DNA of 64,000 nt from Cytophagales bacterium (GTDB lineage Bacteria > Pseudomonadota > Gammaproteobacteria > Burkholderiales > Burkholderiaceae_C), in assembly GCA_030054145.1 (NCBI GenBank), contig JASGCK010000005.1, positions 1-64,000 of the forward strand. Reading direction: 5' to 3'. The position numbers and the translations under genes are program-made. Shown one piece after another: positions 53,678 to 62,078 of the stretch. Below the pieces are notes generated by a model. The model was not told where the DNA came from. It ran no database searches and saw nothing but the letters and a program-made list of their open reading frames with translations. Positions within the stretch are counted from its first letter, which is position 1. Every line of letters begins with the position of its first letter.

Positions 53678-54961
53678 TTAAACGCCAGCAGCCACGCGAT
53701 GCATTTCTAAAAATGCTGCATATGCAGGATCATTGGCATACGGAATCATCAATGCATTCAATTCGCTTTTGATAGCTGCTTTTTCAGCTTCGCTAGCCGC
53801 AGGCACTCGCTCCAATAATTCGTAATATCTCTGTGCCGCTTCTTTCATGGCAATAAACCGTGTACCGCGCTGAGGCTGTTTAACGCCCATGTTGTTCTCG
53901 GCAATATCTTCAATGCTGGTATCTGGCGCATCCATAAACTCACCCGTTGCCATATCGACAACTTTGCCATTGTTATCGAATGCTGCTTGCAACAAAAAAG
54001 GTGAGTGAGAGGCCGCAATAAACTGAATCTTAGGAAACGTACGCAGCAGATCGGGAATCACATCCCGCTGCCATTTTGGATGAAGATGCAAATCCAGCTC
54101 GTCAATAGTGACGACCCCAGTCGTCTCGCGGATGCAATTCTCACCAAGATGTGAGTTAATAGATGCGCAGCGCAGCGCAAGGTCACAAAAAATAGCAGCA
54201 AGACGTTGCTGACCATCGCTCAACTCATCAAAAGGTCGCCAACCTTGATCTTTATATTTCACCTCCAACGAGTCTGAACGAACAATGTAATCAATGTCCT
54301 CGGCATGAATGGCGGTTAGTACAGCTTCTTTAACTTTTTTAAAGATCAAAGGCTCTTTTTTTTCTTGCAGCGACCGCTGCGTGAAGTGATACATCCAAGA
54401 GGCAATAGTTGTTAAATTAATTTGGGGCGCATTGTCAAATGCCTGCCTCTTCTCAATAAAAGGCTTACTGGGTGAAACGCTCCGTGTACCACCTTGCGGC
54501 TTAATGGCCGCGTATTGGAAGAAAACTGCTAGCGGCTCTTGAAAAGACTCATCAAACATCTTCTTGCTACGGCTTTGCAAATAATCCCATACATCATGTG
54601 AGTACGGGTTAAAGTCATTTGCTCCACTACTATTGACAAGAACCCCTATAACATCATCCTCTTTTCTCCCCTCAATATCAACCCGTCCTGATATGTCTAT
54701 AGGAAATTGTGGAGCGCGCCAAACTGAATCGCCCACATCTGAAGCTATCGTGGCATAGGCATGTTTGCTATCGAAACTAAAACGACTCAAACCCATCCCC
54801 AAACCGTAAAAGTAAAACTGCATCACCCCTCCGCAAGCATCCAATAAACTTGTTTTCCCCGTTCCATTTCCTCCAGCCAGCAATGTAAATCGCTCATCCA
54901 ATCTGGTGTGAAATTCTTTGAAGCGTTTATAGTTTTTGATGTTGATCTCACGAATGTACAT
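53678..54961 (-). CDS. ptuA: AAA/SMC-like ATPase, PtuA-like (Septu defence)
   Basis: 427 residues. Walker A AGGNGTGKTSLLDA (residues 29-42), ABC signature LSDGQQRLAAIF, Walker B GVVTIDELDLHLHPKWQ and the switch His in FIAASHSPFLLQAA. The N-terminus (MYIREINIKNYKRFKEF) is standard for this ABC-ATPase class. PtuA assembles around PtuB and licenses it. Preceded by AAGGA at good spacing and 46 bases after the broken panD. A retron gene is not visible, so this is standalone Septu-like. Confidence 0.8.
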   Translation of the reverse strand: MYIREINIKNYKRFKEFHTRLDERFTLLAGGNGTGKTSLLDACGGVMQFYFYGLGMGLSRFSFDSKHAYATIASDVGDSVWRAPQFPIDISGRVDIEGRKEDDVIGVLVNSSGANDFNPYSHDVWDYLQSRSKKMFDESFQEPLAVFFQYAAIKPQGGTRSVSPSKPFIEKRQAFDNAPQINLTTIASWMYHFTQRSLQEKKEPLIFKKVKEAVLTAIHAEDIDYIVRSDSLEVKYKDQGWRPFDELSDGQQRLAAIFCDLALRCASINSHLGENCIRETTGVVTIDELDLHLHPKWQRDVIPDLLRTFPKIQFIAASHSPFLLQAAFDNNGKVVDMATGEFMDAPDTSIEDIAENNMGVKQPQRGTRFIAMKEAAQRYYELLERVPAASEAEKAAIKSELNALMIPYANDPAYAAFLEMHRVAAGV

Positions 54962-55007
54962 AGCGCGTCCTTAGGGTATAACGGTTTGAAGATCACATAA
55001 ATGAAGG

Positions 55008-55138
55008 CTACGCCACTTGCAGCGGCACGTAACCGCGTCGAGCAAATCTTCGTCCATGGCGCAAGAGCCTTCGTAGTGCAATTCGCATTGCATCACCACG
55101 GCACGGTGAGTTTTGGATTGAAGCAAGGGGCGAATCAT
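55008..55138 (-). pseudogene. panD: aspartate 1-decarboxylase with internal deletion
   Basis: The ATG at 55138 opens [20 protein letters not shown], then [15 protein letters not shown], which is unmistakably the N-terminus of PanD with the Gly24-Ser25 self-cleavage site. The next codon begins a foreign frame, but a shift by one base gives GYVPLQVA and the stop at 55008, the usual PanD C-terminus (VPVQVA). The middle (about 75 residues including the alpha-chain core) is deleted. The predicted product is truncated and the PanD active site cannot form. The start overlaps the DUF1016 stop (ATGA). Confidence 0.8.
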
Positions 55139-56277
55139 GGGCGCGATTTTAGTGGCTTGACTTTGCGCTTAAGCGCCAACATCCGCACCGCCGCATTGAG
55201 TTCTTTCTCTATCACCTCGGCACTCGGTAATATCGTTTGATATTCGGCCGCGAGCACCTTACTGGATAAGCCTTCCAGCGCATAGTGCGCCTCGGCCGCG
55301 CCCTTTTGGCTGCACAAAATCAAGCCGACGGGCGGATTCTCGCCAGCCCTTGTCCAATGTGCTTTAGCGTAATTCAAATACAGATGCATTTGTCCCGCAT
55401 CGGCATGACTGAACTTCCCCAGCTTTAAGTCAATCAGCACCAAGCAGCGCAGGCGGCGATGGAAAAACGTGAGGTCAACGCGAAACCATGCGTCGTCTAA
55501 ACGAAGTCGTTTTTGCCGTCCGACAAAAGTGAAATCGTCGCCCAGCTCCAACAAAAAATCTTCTAACTTGCGAATGAGTGCATCTTCTAAATCCGTCTCG
55601 GAATACTCGTCTTTGAGATTCAAAAACTCCAGCACAAAAGGATCTTTCACCACTTCGTCAATCGCCATTGCGTCTTCAAGCTTGGGCTTCATGCCCTTGG
55701 TCAGCATGGCAGCTTTGTTGCGCGACAGGGCGGTACGTTCAAAAAACTGGGTGTTGATTTGACGATCAAGCTGGCGAATGCTCCAGCCGCCGCGCAAGGC
55801 TTCCGCTTCGTAAAAGGCGCGGGCTTGCGGGTTTTTGACGGAGAGCATGGCGACGTAAGCTGACCACGGGAGTGGAAAGCGTTTGGCGATGTCGGAGAGG
55901 CTGGGAAGTTGTTGCAATTGCGCGGGAAAAGATTTTGCAGACACTGTCTGCAAAATCTTTTCAACAGGCCAAGCCAAATAAAAACTACGCATTTGGGCTA
56001 AGTTCCGCCAACCAAAACCTCGTCCAAATTGTTGCGTTAGATCAATGGAAAGCTGCTGAATCAGCTGTTTTCCATAGACATCACTTCGGCTTTTTTGCTC
56101 CGCCCCAGCAATCCGCCGTCCAATCTCCCAATAACTCGCCGTCATCAAAGCATTAACGCTTCGCGCCGCCGCCAGGCGGGCTGATTGCAGCAAATCAACA
56201 ATCCCGCCGTGGACGGATTCGTAGGGCTGGGCGGTGCGTGCTGTTTTTGTTTTGGCGGGTATGGTTTTGGTTACCAT
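55135..56277 (-). CDS. YhcG / DUF1016 family PD-(D/E)xK nuclease
   Basis: 380 residues. N-terminal half (DUF1016_N): [74 protein letters not shown]-terminal nuclease: [29 protein letters not shown], where Asp and Asp-Leu-Lys form the PD-(D/E)xK site. These proteins are widespread in defence and mobile islands. Residues about 105-117 ([13 protein letters not shown]) are encoded by an 18-bp-arm palindrome. Stop overlaps panD start. Start is two bases after the membrane protein gene. Confidence 0.88.
   Translation of the reverse strand: MVTKTIPAKTKTARTAQPYESVHGGIVDLLQSARLAAARSVNALMTASYWEIGRRIAGAEQKSRSDVYGKQLIQQLSIDLTQQFGRGFGWRNLAQMRSFYLAWPVEKILQTVSAKSFPAQLQQLPSLSDIAKRFPLPWSAYVAMLSVKNPQARAFYEAEALRGGWSIRQLDRQINTQFFERTALSRNKAAMLTKGMKPKLEDAMAIDEVVKDPFVLEFLNLKDEYSETDLEDALIRKLEDFLLELGDDFTFVGRQKRLRLDDAWFRVDLTFFHRRLRCLVLIDLKLGKFSHADAGQMHLYLNYAKAHWTRAGENPPVGLILCSQKGAAEAHYALEGLSSKVLAAEYQTILPSAEVIEKELNAAVRMLALKRKVKPLKSRP
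55926..55962. repeat. 37-bp near-perfect palindrome inside the DUF1016 gene
   Basis: Arms GAAAAGATTTTGCAGACA (55926-55943) and TGTCTGCAAAATCTTTTC (55945-55962) are perfect reverse complements around a single base. It encodes [12 protein letters not shown] on the minus strand. The structure could form a long hairpin in mRNA or a cruciform. Confidence 0.85.
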
Positions 56278-56279
56278 GA

Positions 56280-57029
56280 TTATTTAAGCTTGAAGAGATT
56301 CCGCAGTGCTAAGCCACCGAGGAATAAGGTCAATAGCAAAATGGCTTTGTGCAAGATCACCGCCAGCGTCACGCCAACTCCAATCAGTCTGTCAGGAGGA
56401 AAGAGCTTCTGGCGCAGTGTCTCACTGAGCTTGTCAAGTCCTGGCAGCGGCAACGATTGCACGAGACTGAATTCCGCCCACGTTGAATCAATGCTGCACG
56501 CGTTTTGAAAAGGTAAGCAAGCACTTAATCCAGCCGATGAGCCATATATTGCCGCGCAAACAATCCATGTAACAAACAACAAAATAAAAGGCCGAGCAAT
56601 ACTGTCACCGTAATCGCTGAATGCCCAGTAAGCACCATAAAGCGGCCTTTTAAACCAAGGCGCTGCCTTAGCTTCTTCGGCCCTTTGAAAAAATTTAGCG
56701 TGATTAAAGTCTATGTCCTCAATTTCATTGGGGGCAAGGCCATGCTCTTCTCCCCATTTTTTTGCGGAATCTTTCTCGTTAATCTTTCTATATGTGCCAT
56801 TCCATGTTCGCCCTGAAAACCAAGCATCGCTATAAAACCTTGCCCCAACAAAAGGAGTGGGGTATGCAACTCTCCAAGCATTCCAAGCGTCTTTCCCCAA
56901 CCTCGCCAACGCCAAACACCCAGCCTTGCTAATGTTGTCAGGCGCTCCATTCGCAGGATCGCGAAACACATCCCGATACAGCGGGTCTAGCGATTCGATG
57001 CTGATGGGGGCATTCAAGTCCGCGCTCAT
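56280..57029 (-). CDS. hypothetical membrane protein
   Basis: 249 residues from ATG 57029. The N-terminal 150 residues are soluble, with AGCLALARLGKDAWNAWR, then FVGARFYSDAWFSGRTWNG. Two membrane segments follow (about 153-176, FILLFVTWIVCAAIYG, and about 218-242, VGVTLAVILHKAILLLTLFLGGL). I do not recognise the family. It lies between a damaged PIN TA locus and the DUF1016 gene in the same direction, with a two-base gap to the next start. A defence accessory role is possible but unproven. Confidence 0.55.
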   Translation of the reverse strand: MSADLNAPISIESLDPLYRDVFRDPANGAPDNISKAGCLALARLGKDAWNAWRVAYPTPFVGARFYSDAWFSGRTWNGTYRKINEKDSAKKWGEEHGLAPNEIEDIDFNHAKFFQRAEEAKAAPWFKRPLYGAYWAFSDYGDSIARPFILLFVTWIVCAAIYGSSAGLSACLPFQNACSIDSTWAEFSLVQSLPLPGLDKLSETLRQKLFPPDRLIGVGVTLAVILHKAILLLTLFLGGLALRNLFKLK

Positions 57030-57031
57030 AG

Positions 57032-57280
57032 TCAAACTGGAATATTCAACCAAGCCAACGCACCAGCGGGCGTAGCAATCCAAAACGTGTGATGGTTTTT
57101 TAGCGTGAGCAAATCCTCATCACCCGTCACCAGCACATCCGCATTCTCTAGCTCGCGCTTCATATCTGAGTTAATGAACGATTCAAAAACGCCCAGCCGC
57201 GCTGCATTCAATAGCTGATACGGTCTGCCGCCCCAGAGCAAGGCGGACATGACCACATTGGTATCAAGCACCAAGCGCAC
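57032..57280 (-). pseudogene. PIN-domain toxin with in-frame internal deletion
   Basis: 82 codons from GTG 57280. The N-terminus MRLVLDTNVVMSALLWGGRP and the C-terminus ADVLVTGDEDLL...TPAGALAWL match PIN toxins of about 135 residues, but about 50 residues in the middle are gone: the strand FINSDMKRELE runs directly into NADVLVTGD. The first Asp and last acidic cluster are kept, but the central acidic residue region is lost, so RNase activity is unlikely. The antitoxin upstream is intact and overlaps by 17 bases. Confidence 0.7.
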
Positions 57281-57503
57281 GGCGCTCTGCCCTGTAGGCC
57301 TTGATTTCGCTGGCGATCACTTCGGGCGTGATGCTGGCACCTCGAACTGCGTGCATCTTGCCAATCGATTCAAAAAAACGATTGGCCTCGCGCCGCGCCA
57401 ATTCAGCCTGCACCAATTGAGTCATCGCTTGTGGCTCAAAAATACCTGCTGCTTGCGCCGCCTGAGCCAGACCGTCGGGCAGTGAAACTTGTAGTGTGGT
57501 CAT
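57264..57503 (-). CDS. antitoxin of the PIN-domain locus
   Basis: 79 residues. Short N-terminal strand MTTLQVSLPDGLAQAAQAAG, then EPQAMTQLVQAELARREANRFFESI, consistent with an RHH/AbrB-like VapB family and a C-terminal toxin-binding tail (EVIASEIKAYRAERR). AAGGAGCC lies before the ATG. It overlaps the toxin start by 17 bases. Intact while the toxin has lost its middle. Confidence 0.7.
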   Translation of the reverse strand: MTTLQVSLPDGLAQAAQAAGIFEPQAMTQLVQAELARREANRFFESIGKMHAVRGASITPEVIASEIKAYRAERRALGA

Positions 57504-57527
57504 GTTGATGGCTCCTTAAATCCAAAA

Positions 57528-58343
57528 TCAATCCAAAAAGTCAGGGTTCTCTCTCAAAGCCCGCGCATACAACAGCTGAAACTGGAACCAACCCGAGTAC
57601 TCCGTACCCACCACGCCGAAGGCTTGCTCGCGTGCGGCGGGCGGCACTTCGCGCAGGGCTTGTCCGTTGGCTGCGGCTAGGGCTAGCAGTTCGACTTGGC
57701 AGTTGCGCTCCATGCTGACGTAAAACCACGCGGCGGATTCGACGGAGCCGCCAACGGTCAGCAGGCCGTGGTTGCGCAGCACGGCGGCTTTGTTTTTACC
57801 GAGCGCCTTGGCGATGCGCGTGCCTTCGTCTAGGTCTAACACCACGCCGCCGTAGTCGTCGTAGAGCACGTGGTCGTTGTGGAAGGCGCACGCATCTTGG
57901 CTAATCATGGACAGTGGCCTGCCCAGCATGGAGAAGGCGCGTCCGTGGATGCCGTGCGTGTGCGCGGCGGCAATCACGTCGGGGCGGGCTTCGTGAATGC
58001 GCGAGTGGATGGCGAACGCCGCGCGATTGAGCGGATGCGAGCCTTCGACGATCTCGCCGTGGTGATCGACGCGAATCAAATTGCTGACCTTGACTTGGCT
58101 GAAATGCACGCCAAATGGATTGACCCAAAACGTGGTTGGAAACTCGGGGTCGCGCACGGTGATGTGCCCCGCCGCGCCTTCGTCCAGTCCAAAGCGCGAG
58201 AAGATGCGAAAGGCTGCCGCCAAGCGCTGTTTGCGGTACAAGCGCTCGTCCGCCACATTGGCAAACGTGGGCGGCATGGGCATGGTGTTTCCTGCGCCGC
58301 CCATAATGGCTCCTTGGGGACTGACAACGGGGTTGGTACTCAT
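57528..58343 (-). CDS. class II aldolase/adducin family protein
   Basis: 271 residues. Class II aldolase fold: AAAFRIFSRFGLDEGAAGHITVRDPE, NRAAFAIHSRIHEARPDVIAAAHTHGIHGRAF (zinc His pair), NDHVLYDDYGG, AAVLRNHGLLTVGGSVESAAWFYVSMERNCQVE (third His). Members cleave or decarboxylate sugar phosphates, but a group near glcDEF genes has no set substrate. It starts two bases after the glcE stop, so it is in the glcE transcript. AGGAGAAT is the ribosome-binding site. Confidence 0.87.
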   Translation of the reverse strand: MSTNPVVSPQGAIMGGAGNTMPMPPTFANVADERLYRKQRLAAAFRIFSRFGLDEGAAGHITVRDPEFPTTFWVNPFGVHFSQVKVSNLIRVDHHGEIVEGSHPLNRAAFAIHSRIHEARPDVIAAAHTHGIHGRAFSMLGRPLSMISQDACAFHNDHVLYDDYGGVVLDLDEGTRIAKALGKNKAAVLRNHGLLTVGGSVESAAWFYVSMERNCQVELLALAAANGQALREVPPAAREQAFGVVGTEYSGWFQFQLLYARALRENPDFLD

Positions 58344-58345
58344 TT

Positions 58346-59530
58346 TTACATTCTCCTTGTATTAAAAATTTGATGCGGATCGAGCTGACTACGCAGATTG
58401 TGATTGATGCGCGTAAGCACCTCGCTTTGCGGTTGAAACACACCCGCCGCTTTGTCTGCATCGCCATGCATTTTGCTTGATCTAAACAGCACCGCGTGCC
58501 CGCCCACCTTGCTGGCTATGGCTTGCAAAGCAGTGCCTTCGCTAGCCCTTGCCCAGAGCCACCGCTGCGCACCGTGCCACTCCACGCATTGCGGATGCGG
58601 CAGATTGAGCGTAGGCGTAGCCGCAGGCAACGACAAACGCCACAAGCACAGATCATCCGCAGGCGGGGTAAAAAACGACAGGGTATGACTGTTAGCCGAG
58701 CGCCAAACCGCAGGACTGCTCTCAGTCGGTAAAAGATAGCCCCCGTGCTGCGCAATCATCTGTGCAGTGGCTGACTCAACCGCAGCAGCCGCACCGCGTA
58801 GGCGCACCAAGAGCGCGTTCTTGCCAAGCGCAGAGCCTCGCGCATCCACCCACGCCGAGCTGTTAATGGACAAGGGCAATGCCCGCCAGCGATTCAGCAA
58901 AGCCAGCGCGTCGGCTTGTGCGATATCAAAACCTAGCGTCGCATCGCCCGCAGGAATCGGCAGCACTTTGAGTGAGACTTCGGTCATCAGCGCCAGCGTC
59001 CCCATTGATCCCACCATGAGGCGTGACACGTCATAGCCCGCGACGTTTTTCATCACCGTGCCACCGAAGTTCAGCACGTCGCCCGCGCCACTCACCAGTT
59101 GAATGCCCAAAATGTGATCGCGCACCGAGCCACTGCTGGCGCGGGCTGCGCCCGATAAGCCGCTGGCAACCATGCCGCCGACGGTGGAGCCTCCATCCGT
59201 TCGCACTGAGCTTGTCGAAGTGCTTCCAGAGACTAGGGCAGGCTCAGCTCGAACGGATAGGAATTGCGGCGGCTCAAACGGCAGGTACTGATTTTTCTCT
59301 AACAGAGCCGCCTCTAACTCGGCAAGTGGTGTTCCTGCGCGAACAGTGACTACCAACTCGCTAGGCTCGTAGCTCGTAATGCCGCTGTGCGGGCGCGTGT
59401 CCAGCACGGCAAAATCGCCCAGCGGATTGCCATAAAAGTCTTTCGACCCGCCGCCCCGAATGCGAAGCGTCCGCTTGGCGGCTCGCGCGGCGGCGATTTG
59501 GTCAATAACTGAGTTAAGAGTGTTTGTCAT
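58346..59530 (-). CDS. glcE: glycolate oxidase subunit with in-frame REP insertion
   Basis: 394 residues from ATG 59530. FAD-binding PCMH domain: LRIRGGGSKDFYG, then VTVRAGTPLAELEAALLEKNQYLPFEPP, TVGGMVASGLSGAARASSGSVRDHILGIQLVSG and TVMKNVAGYDVSRLMVGSMGTLA. Residues about 91-111 (SVRAEPALVSGSTSTSSVR) interrupt the usual link between PFEPP and GGTVGG; they come from the REP-like element at 59197-59256. The frame stays open. Works with GlcD and GlcF in glycolate oxidation. Confidence 0.9.
   Translation of the reverse strand: MTNTLNSVIDQIAAARAAKRTLRIRGGGSKDFYGNPLGDFAVLDTRPHSGITSYEPSELVVTVRAGTPLAELEAALLEKNQYLPFEPPQFLSVRAEPALVSGSTSTSSVRTDGGSTVGGMVASGLSGAARASSGSVRDHILGIQLVSGAGDVLNFGGTVMKNVAGYDVSRLMVGSMGTLALMTEVSLKVLPIPAGDATLGFDIAQADALALLNRWRALPLSINSSAWVDARGSALGKNALLVRLRGAAAAVESATAQMIAQHGGYLLPTESSPAVWRSANSHTLSFFTPPADDLCLWRLSLPAATPTLNLPHPQCVEWHGAQRWLWARASEGTALQAIASKVGGHAVLFRSSKMHGDADKAAGVFQPQSEVLTRINHNLRSQLDPHQIFNTRRM
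59197..59256. repeat. REP-like palindromic element inside glcE
   Basis: 60 bases (20 codons) with arms CCGTTCGCACTGAGC and GCTCAGCTCGAACGG and the core CTTGTCGAAG. Same family as the copies at 26871 and 52070. It is in frame within the glcE coding sequence. Confidence 0.85.
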
Positions 59531-59541
59531 CTGTAATTTTC

Positions 59542-59643
59542 TCAAATGGCGCGCTCAATGAGCCAATCCATGAGCCCTTGACTAATTGCTTTTTTGCTAA
59601 CTTTGGCATCTTGCTTCAAATCACGCTTGAATGCACTCATCAT
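59542..59643 (-). CDS. 33-residue ORF between ccdB and glcE
   Basis: ATG directly follows the ccdB stop codon (TAAATGATG) and gives 33 residues, MMSAFKRDLKQDAKVSKKAI then SQGLMDWLIERAI, highly basic at the start and amphipathic at the end. It ends 12 bases before the glcE start. It may be translated by re-initiation after ccdB, or be the tail of a lost gene. No family is recognised. Confidence 0.35.
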   Translation of the reverse strand: MMSAFKRDLKQDAKVSKKAISQGLMDWLIERAI

Positions 59644-59961
59644 TTAAACCCCGCTGACTACCGCATCAAACGCATCAACGATCACAGCTTGCTGATCTGC
59701 CACTCGCGCAACCGTTTTACCAAGCGCACGCACAGGAAATGCCGCACATAAATGCGGCGCAAGATAGAGTGCCTCACCATGAATGACTAGCGGTGTACGC
59801 AAACGGTGTGGCAAGCTGGCAGGTTTGGCTTTAAAGCGCTGTAGCGGCATTGTTAGCCGCGTCACATAGCTGCCAAACATATCGTTTTGGATATCCACCA
59901 TATAAGGATACGCCTCGCGCTGCGCACTGCTGGGATTTTTGTATACGTCGTATTGAGCCAT
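59644..59961 (-). CDS. ccdB: CcdB-type toxin
   Basis: 105 residues from ATG 59961, the usual CcdB length. MAQYDVYKNPSSAQREAYPY begins the family, then VDIQNDMFGSYVTRLTMPL, and the C-terminus reads AVIVDAFDAVVSGV. CcdB inhibits DNA gyrase. Conserved Ile/Trp at the far C-terminus of F-plasmid CcdB is not kept (ends SGV rather than WGI), so activity is not certain. Antitoxin lies just upstream, 19 bases away. Confidence 0.8.
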   Translation of the reverse strand: MAQYDVYKNPSSAQREAYPYMVDIQNDMFGSYVTRLTMPLQRFKAKPASLPHRLRTPLVIHGEALYLAPHLCAAFPVRALGKTVARVADQQAVIVDAFDAVVSGV

Positions 59962-59980
59962 GTTAAAAAAATGTGACGAC

Positions 59981-60250
59981 TTACCAAACGCGGTACTCAT
60001 CCCCAAATACGCCATGCTCTTGCACCAGTTTGTTTTGTGCATCAATCCACTCCTTATAGGTAGCGTTAAACGCTTGTTGCTTTTGTTTAACGCTCACGAC
60101 TGGCGCAGCTTGTTGCAGCTGGGCATAGTGCTCTGTGGATATGAGCAGCGCCTCAATGCGTCCATTTTTTTCAACTGAAACAGGGCCGCGTTTACTCTGC
60201 GCAAGAACATAACCAAAACGATTTTTTGCCTCTGTCGCTGTCACGATCAT
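59981..60250 (-). CDS. Phd-type / CcdA-type hybrid antitoxin
   Basis: 89 residues. The N-terminal half (MIVTATEAKNRFGYVLAQSK, then VSVEKNGRIEALLISTEHYAQL) is a Phd/YefM DNA-binding domain. The C-terminal half (YKEWIDAQNKLVQEHGVFGD, ending EYRVW) matches the CcdA toxin-binding tail (W...N...VE..G.F.DE.R.W). The pair thus joins a Phd repressor to a CcdB neutraliser. A GAGGAG site precedes the ATG. Confidence 0.75.
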   Translation of the reverse strand: MIVTATEAKNRFGYVLAQSKRGPVSVEKNGRIEALLISTEHYAQLQQAAPVVSVKQKQQAFNATYKEWIDAQNKLVQEHGVFGDEYRVW

Positions 60251-60371
60251 CGCAATCTCCTCACAATAAAATAGCCATTTTAGCTAAACGCCGCTCCAAC
60301 CGCTTGGCGTAAAAGCTCCTAGGGAAACACGACGAATAACGGTTGACTCAAAACAATAAACTGAATGCAAA

Positions 60372-60761
60372 TTAAGTGCCACGTACAAAGAGCGTCACCA
60401 AAGGCTCGTCCCCGATTTGGCAACTCCAATGCCCGTGTACCGCAGCATCAAACGTGCTGCCGCTGGGCAAATGGTCGGCCGAATAAAAATGCTCGCCTGC
60501 TTTGAACTCGCGTAGGCTGCCGTCTTGCAAGCCAATGCCCATGCGGCCTTGCAAGATAAACACCCACTGCGCTGCCGCACCCGTGCAATGGAATTGGCTA
60601 CGAAAACCCACAGGGCTATGGCGCAGTTGATAACCGCCACTGGCAAATAGCTCGGACAGCATGGCGGCAGGCGTGCCTTCGCCAAGCGGAATGATTTCGT
60701 CCTTAAAACGAGCGCGTCCGTCGGTATCGGTAAACAGAATGGTTTGGGTGAATGTAGTCAT
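60372..60761 (-). CDS. cupin-fold protein
   Basis: 129 residues. Single beta-barrel: FHCTGAAAQWVFILQGRMGIGLQDGSLREFKAGEHFYSADHLPSG resembles the cupin motif pair, although the first His cluster (FHCTG) is not the standard G(X)5HXH. The C-terminal DAAVHGHWSCQIGDEPLVTLFV carries further His. Function is unknown. It is divergent from the ATPase gene. Confidence 0.7.
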   Translation of the reverse strand: MTTFTQTILFTDTDGRARFKDEIIPLGEGTPAAMLSELFASGGYQLRHSPVGFRSQFHCTGAAAQWVFILQGRMGIGLQDGSLREFKAGEHFYSADHLPSGSTFDAAVHGHWSCQIGDEPLVTLFVRGT

Positions 60762-60870
60762 ATTTGAGTCATTGATTTTTGTTCAAGAGTTTATGCAAAA
60801 TAGGTCTAAGAGAGAGAAAATGAAAAGCAAGATTAACCCACAAATGTTAAATGACTGCATAGGATTCGAT

Positions 60871-62078
60871 ATGAAAAGATTACAAATACAAAATTTTGCA
60901 CAAATTGAAAATGTGGATATTCGATTTGGCGACTTAACCTTGATAACCGGACCGCAAGCAACTGGAAAGAGTTTATTTTTGCAATGGGTTAAATTGGCAA
61001 ACGATGCGGCTGAGGTTTTATCAGACTTTAAGCAATACGGCTTGGGCTGGAGCAGCCCAGAATCCTTCTTAGATGCCTACTTTGGCAGTGGCTACGGTAG
61101 TAGTTGGTCTGAGACTAAGACAAAAATTCATGTAGATGCCAAGCTTAAAACGCTACCCCAACTTCTCAAATCACGCACCAGAAAAAATAAGCTAGACGGG
61201 GTTTATTACATTCCTGCGCACAGAAGTTTGCTCATGGGCGATGGGTGGCCAAGACCTTTTCACCAGTACTTTTCTGACACGCCCTACGTCGCTCGGCAAT
61301 GTTCAGAATTGCTGCGTACATTGCTTGTCAGCGATGAAGGGAATAAGCAACTCTTCCCAGAAGATCGACGTTTTAAAAAAGATTTACGCGCCATGATTGA
61401 TGGTGCCATTTTTCACGGAGCCAGTCTGCAACAAAGCTTGGACAAAGGTCGACAACAACTCACGCTAAGAATTGACGACCATTCGCAAACGCCGCAAGGA
61501 AAAAATCGACAAACTATTGCTTATATGGGTTGGACGGCCGGGCAACGCGAATTTATTCCACTGCAATTGGCAATGTATGAGCTACTACCACGCGCGGCAA
61601 AACCTAAGCTATCGCATATCGACCACGTCATACTTGAGGAGCCTGAAATGGGACTCCATCCCAACGCCATCATGGTGACGCTTTGCTTAGTCGCAGACTT
61701 GTTGCAGCGTGGTTACAAAGTGACGCTGTCAACACATTCCCCTTTGATCGTTGCTGCTGTGTGGGCTTTAGAACAACTTCAGCATTGCAAGGCAGATGAG
61801 GCAACTTACATTAACCTGCTTCAAATGCCCCCAAGTTTTCGTCAACAAGCCACCACGCTGGGTCAGACAAAGATTCGTGCTTATTACTTGGACTACAACG
61901 CATCAGGGCGTGTGGTTAGTCGTGATATCTCCAAACTAGATCCCAATTCAAATGATGCGATCGAAGCTGGCTGGGGTGGACTCTCCAGTACAGCTGGGCA
62001 CCTGACACAAGTTGTTGCTCAAGAAATGAATCGAGCACGCGCACGGCATAAGCAATTCAAACCAACGGGCGGTGATTT

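Noticed and set aside
53033..54961. Retron-associated Septu (Ec78-like)
   Set aside because: No reverse transcriptase or ncRNA was seen near ptuA-ptuB.
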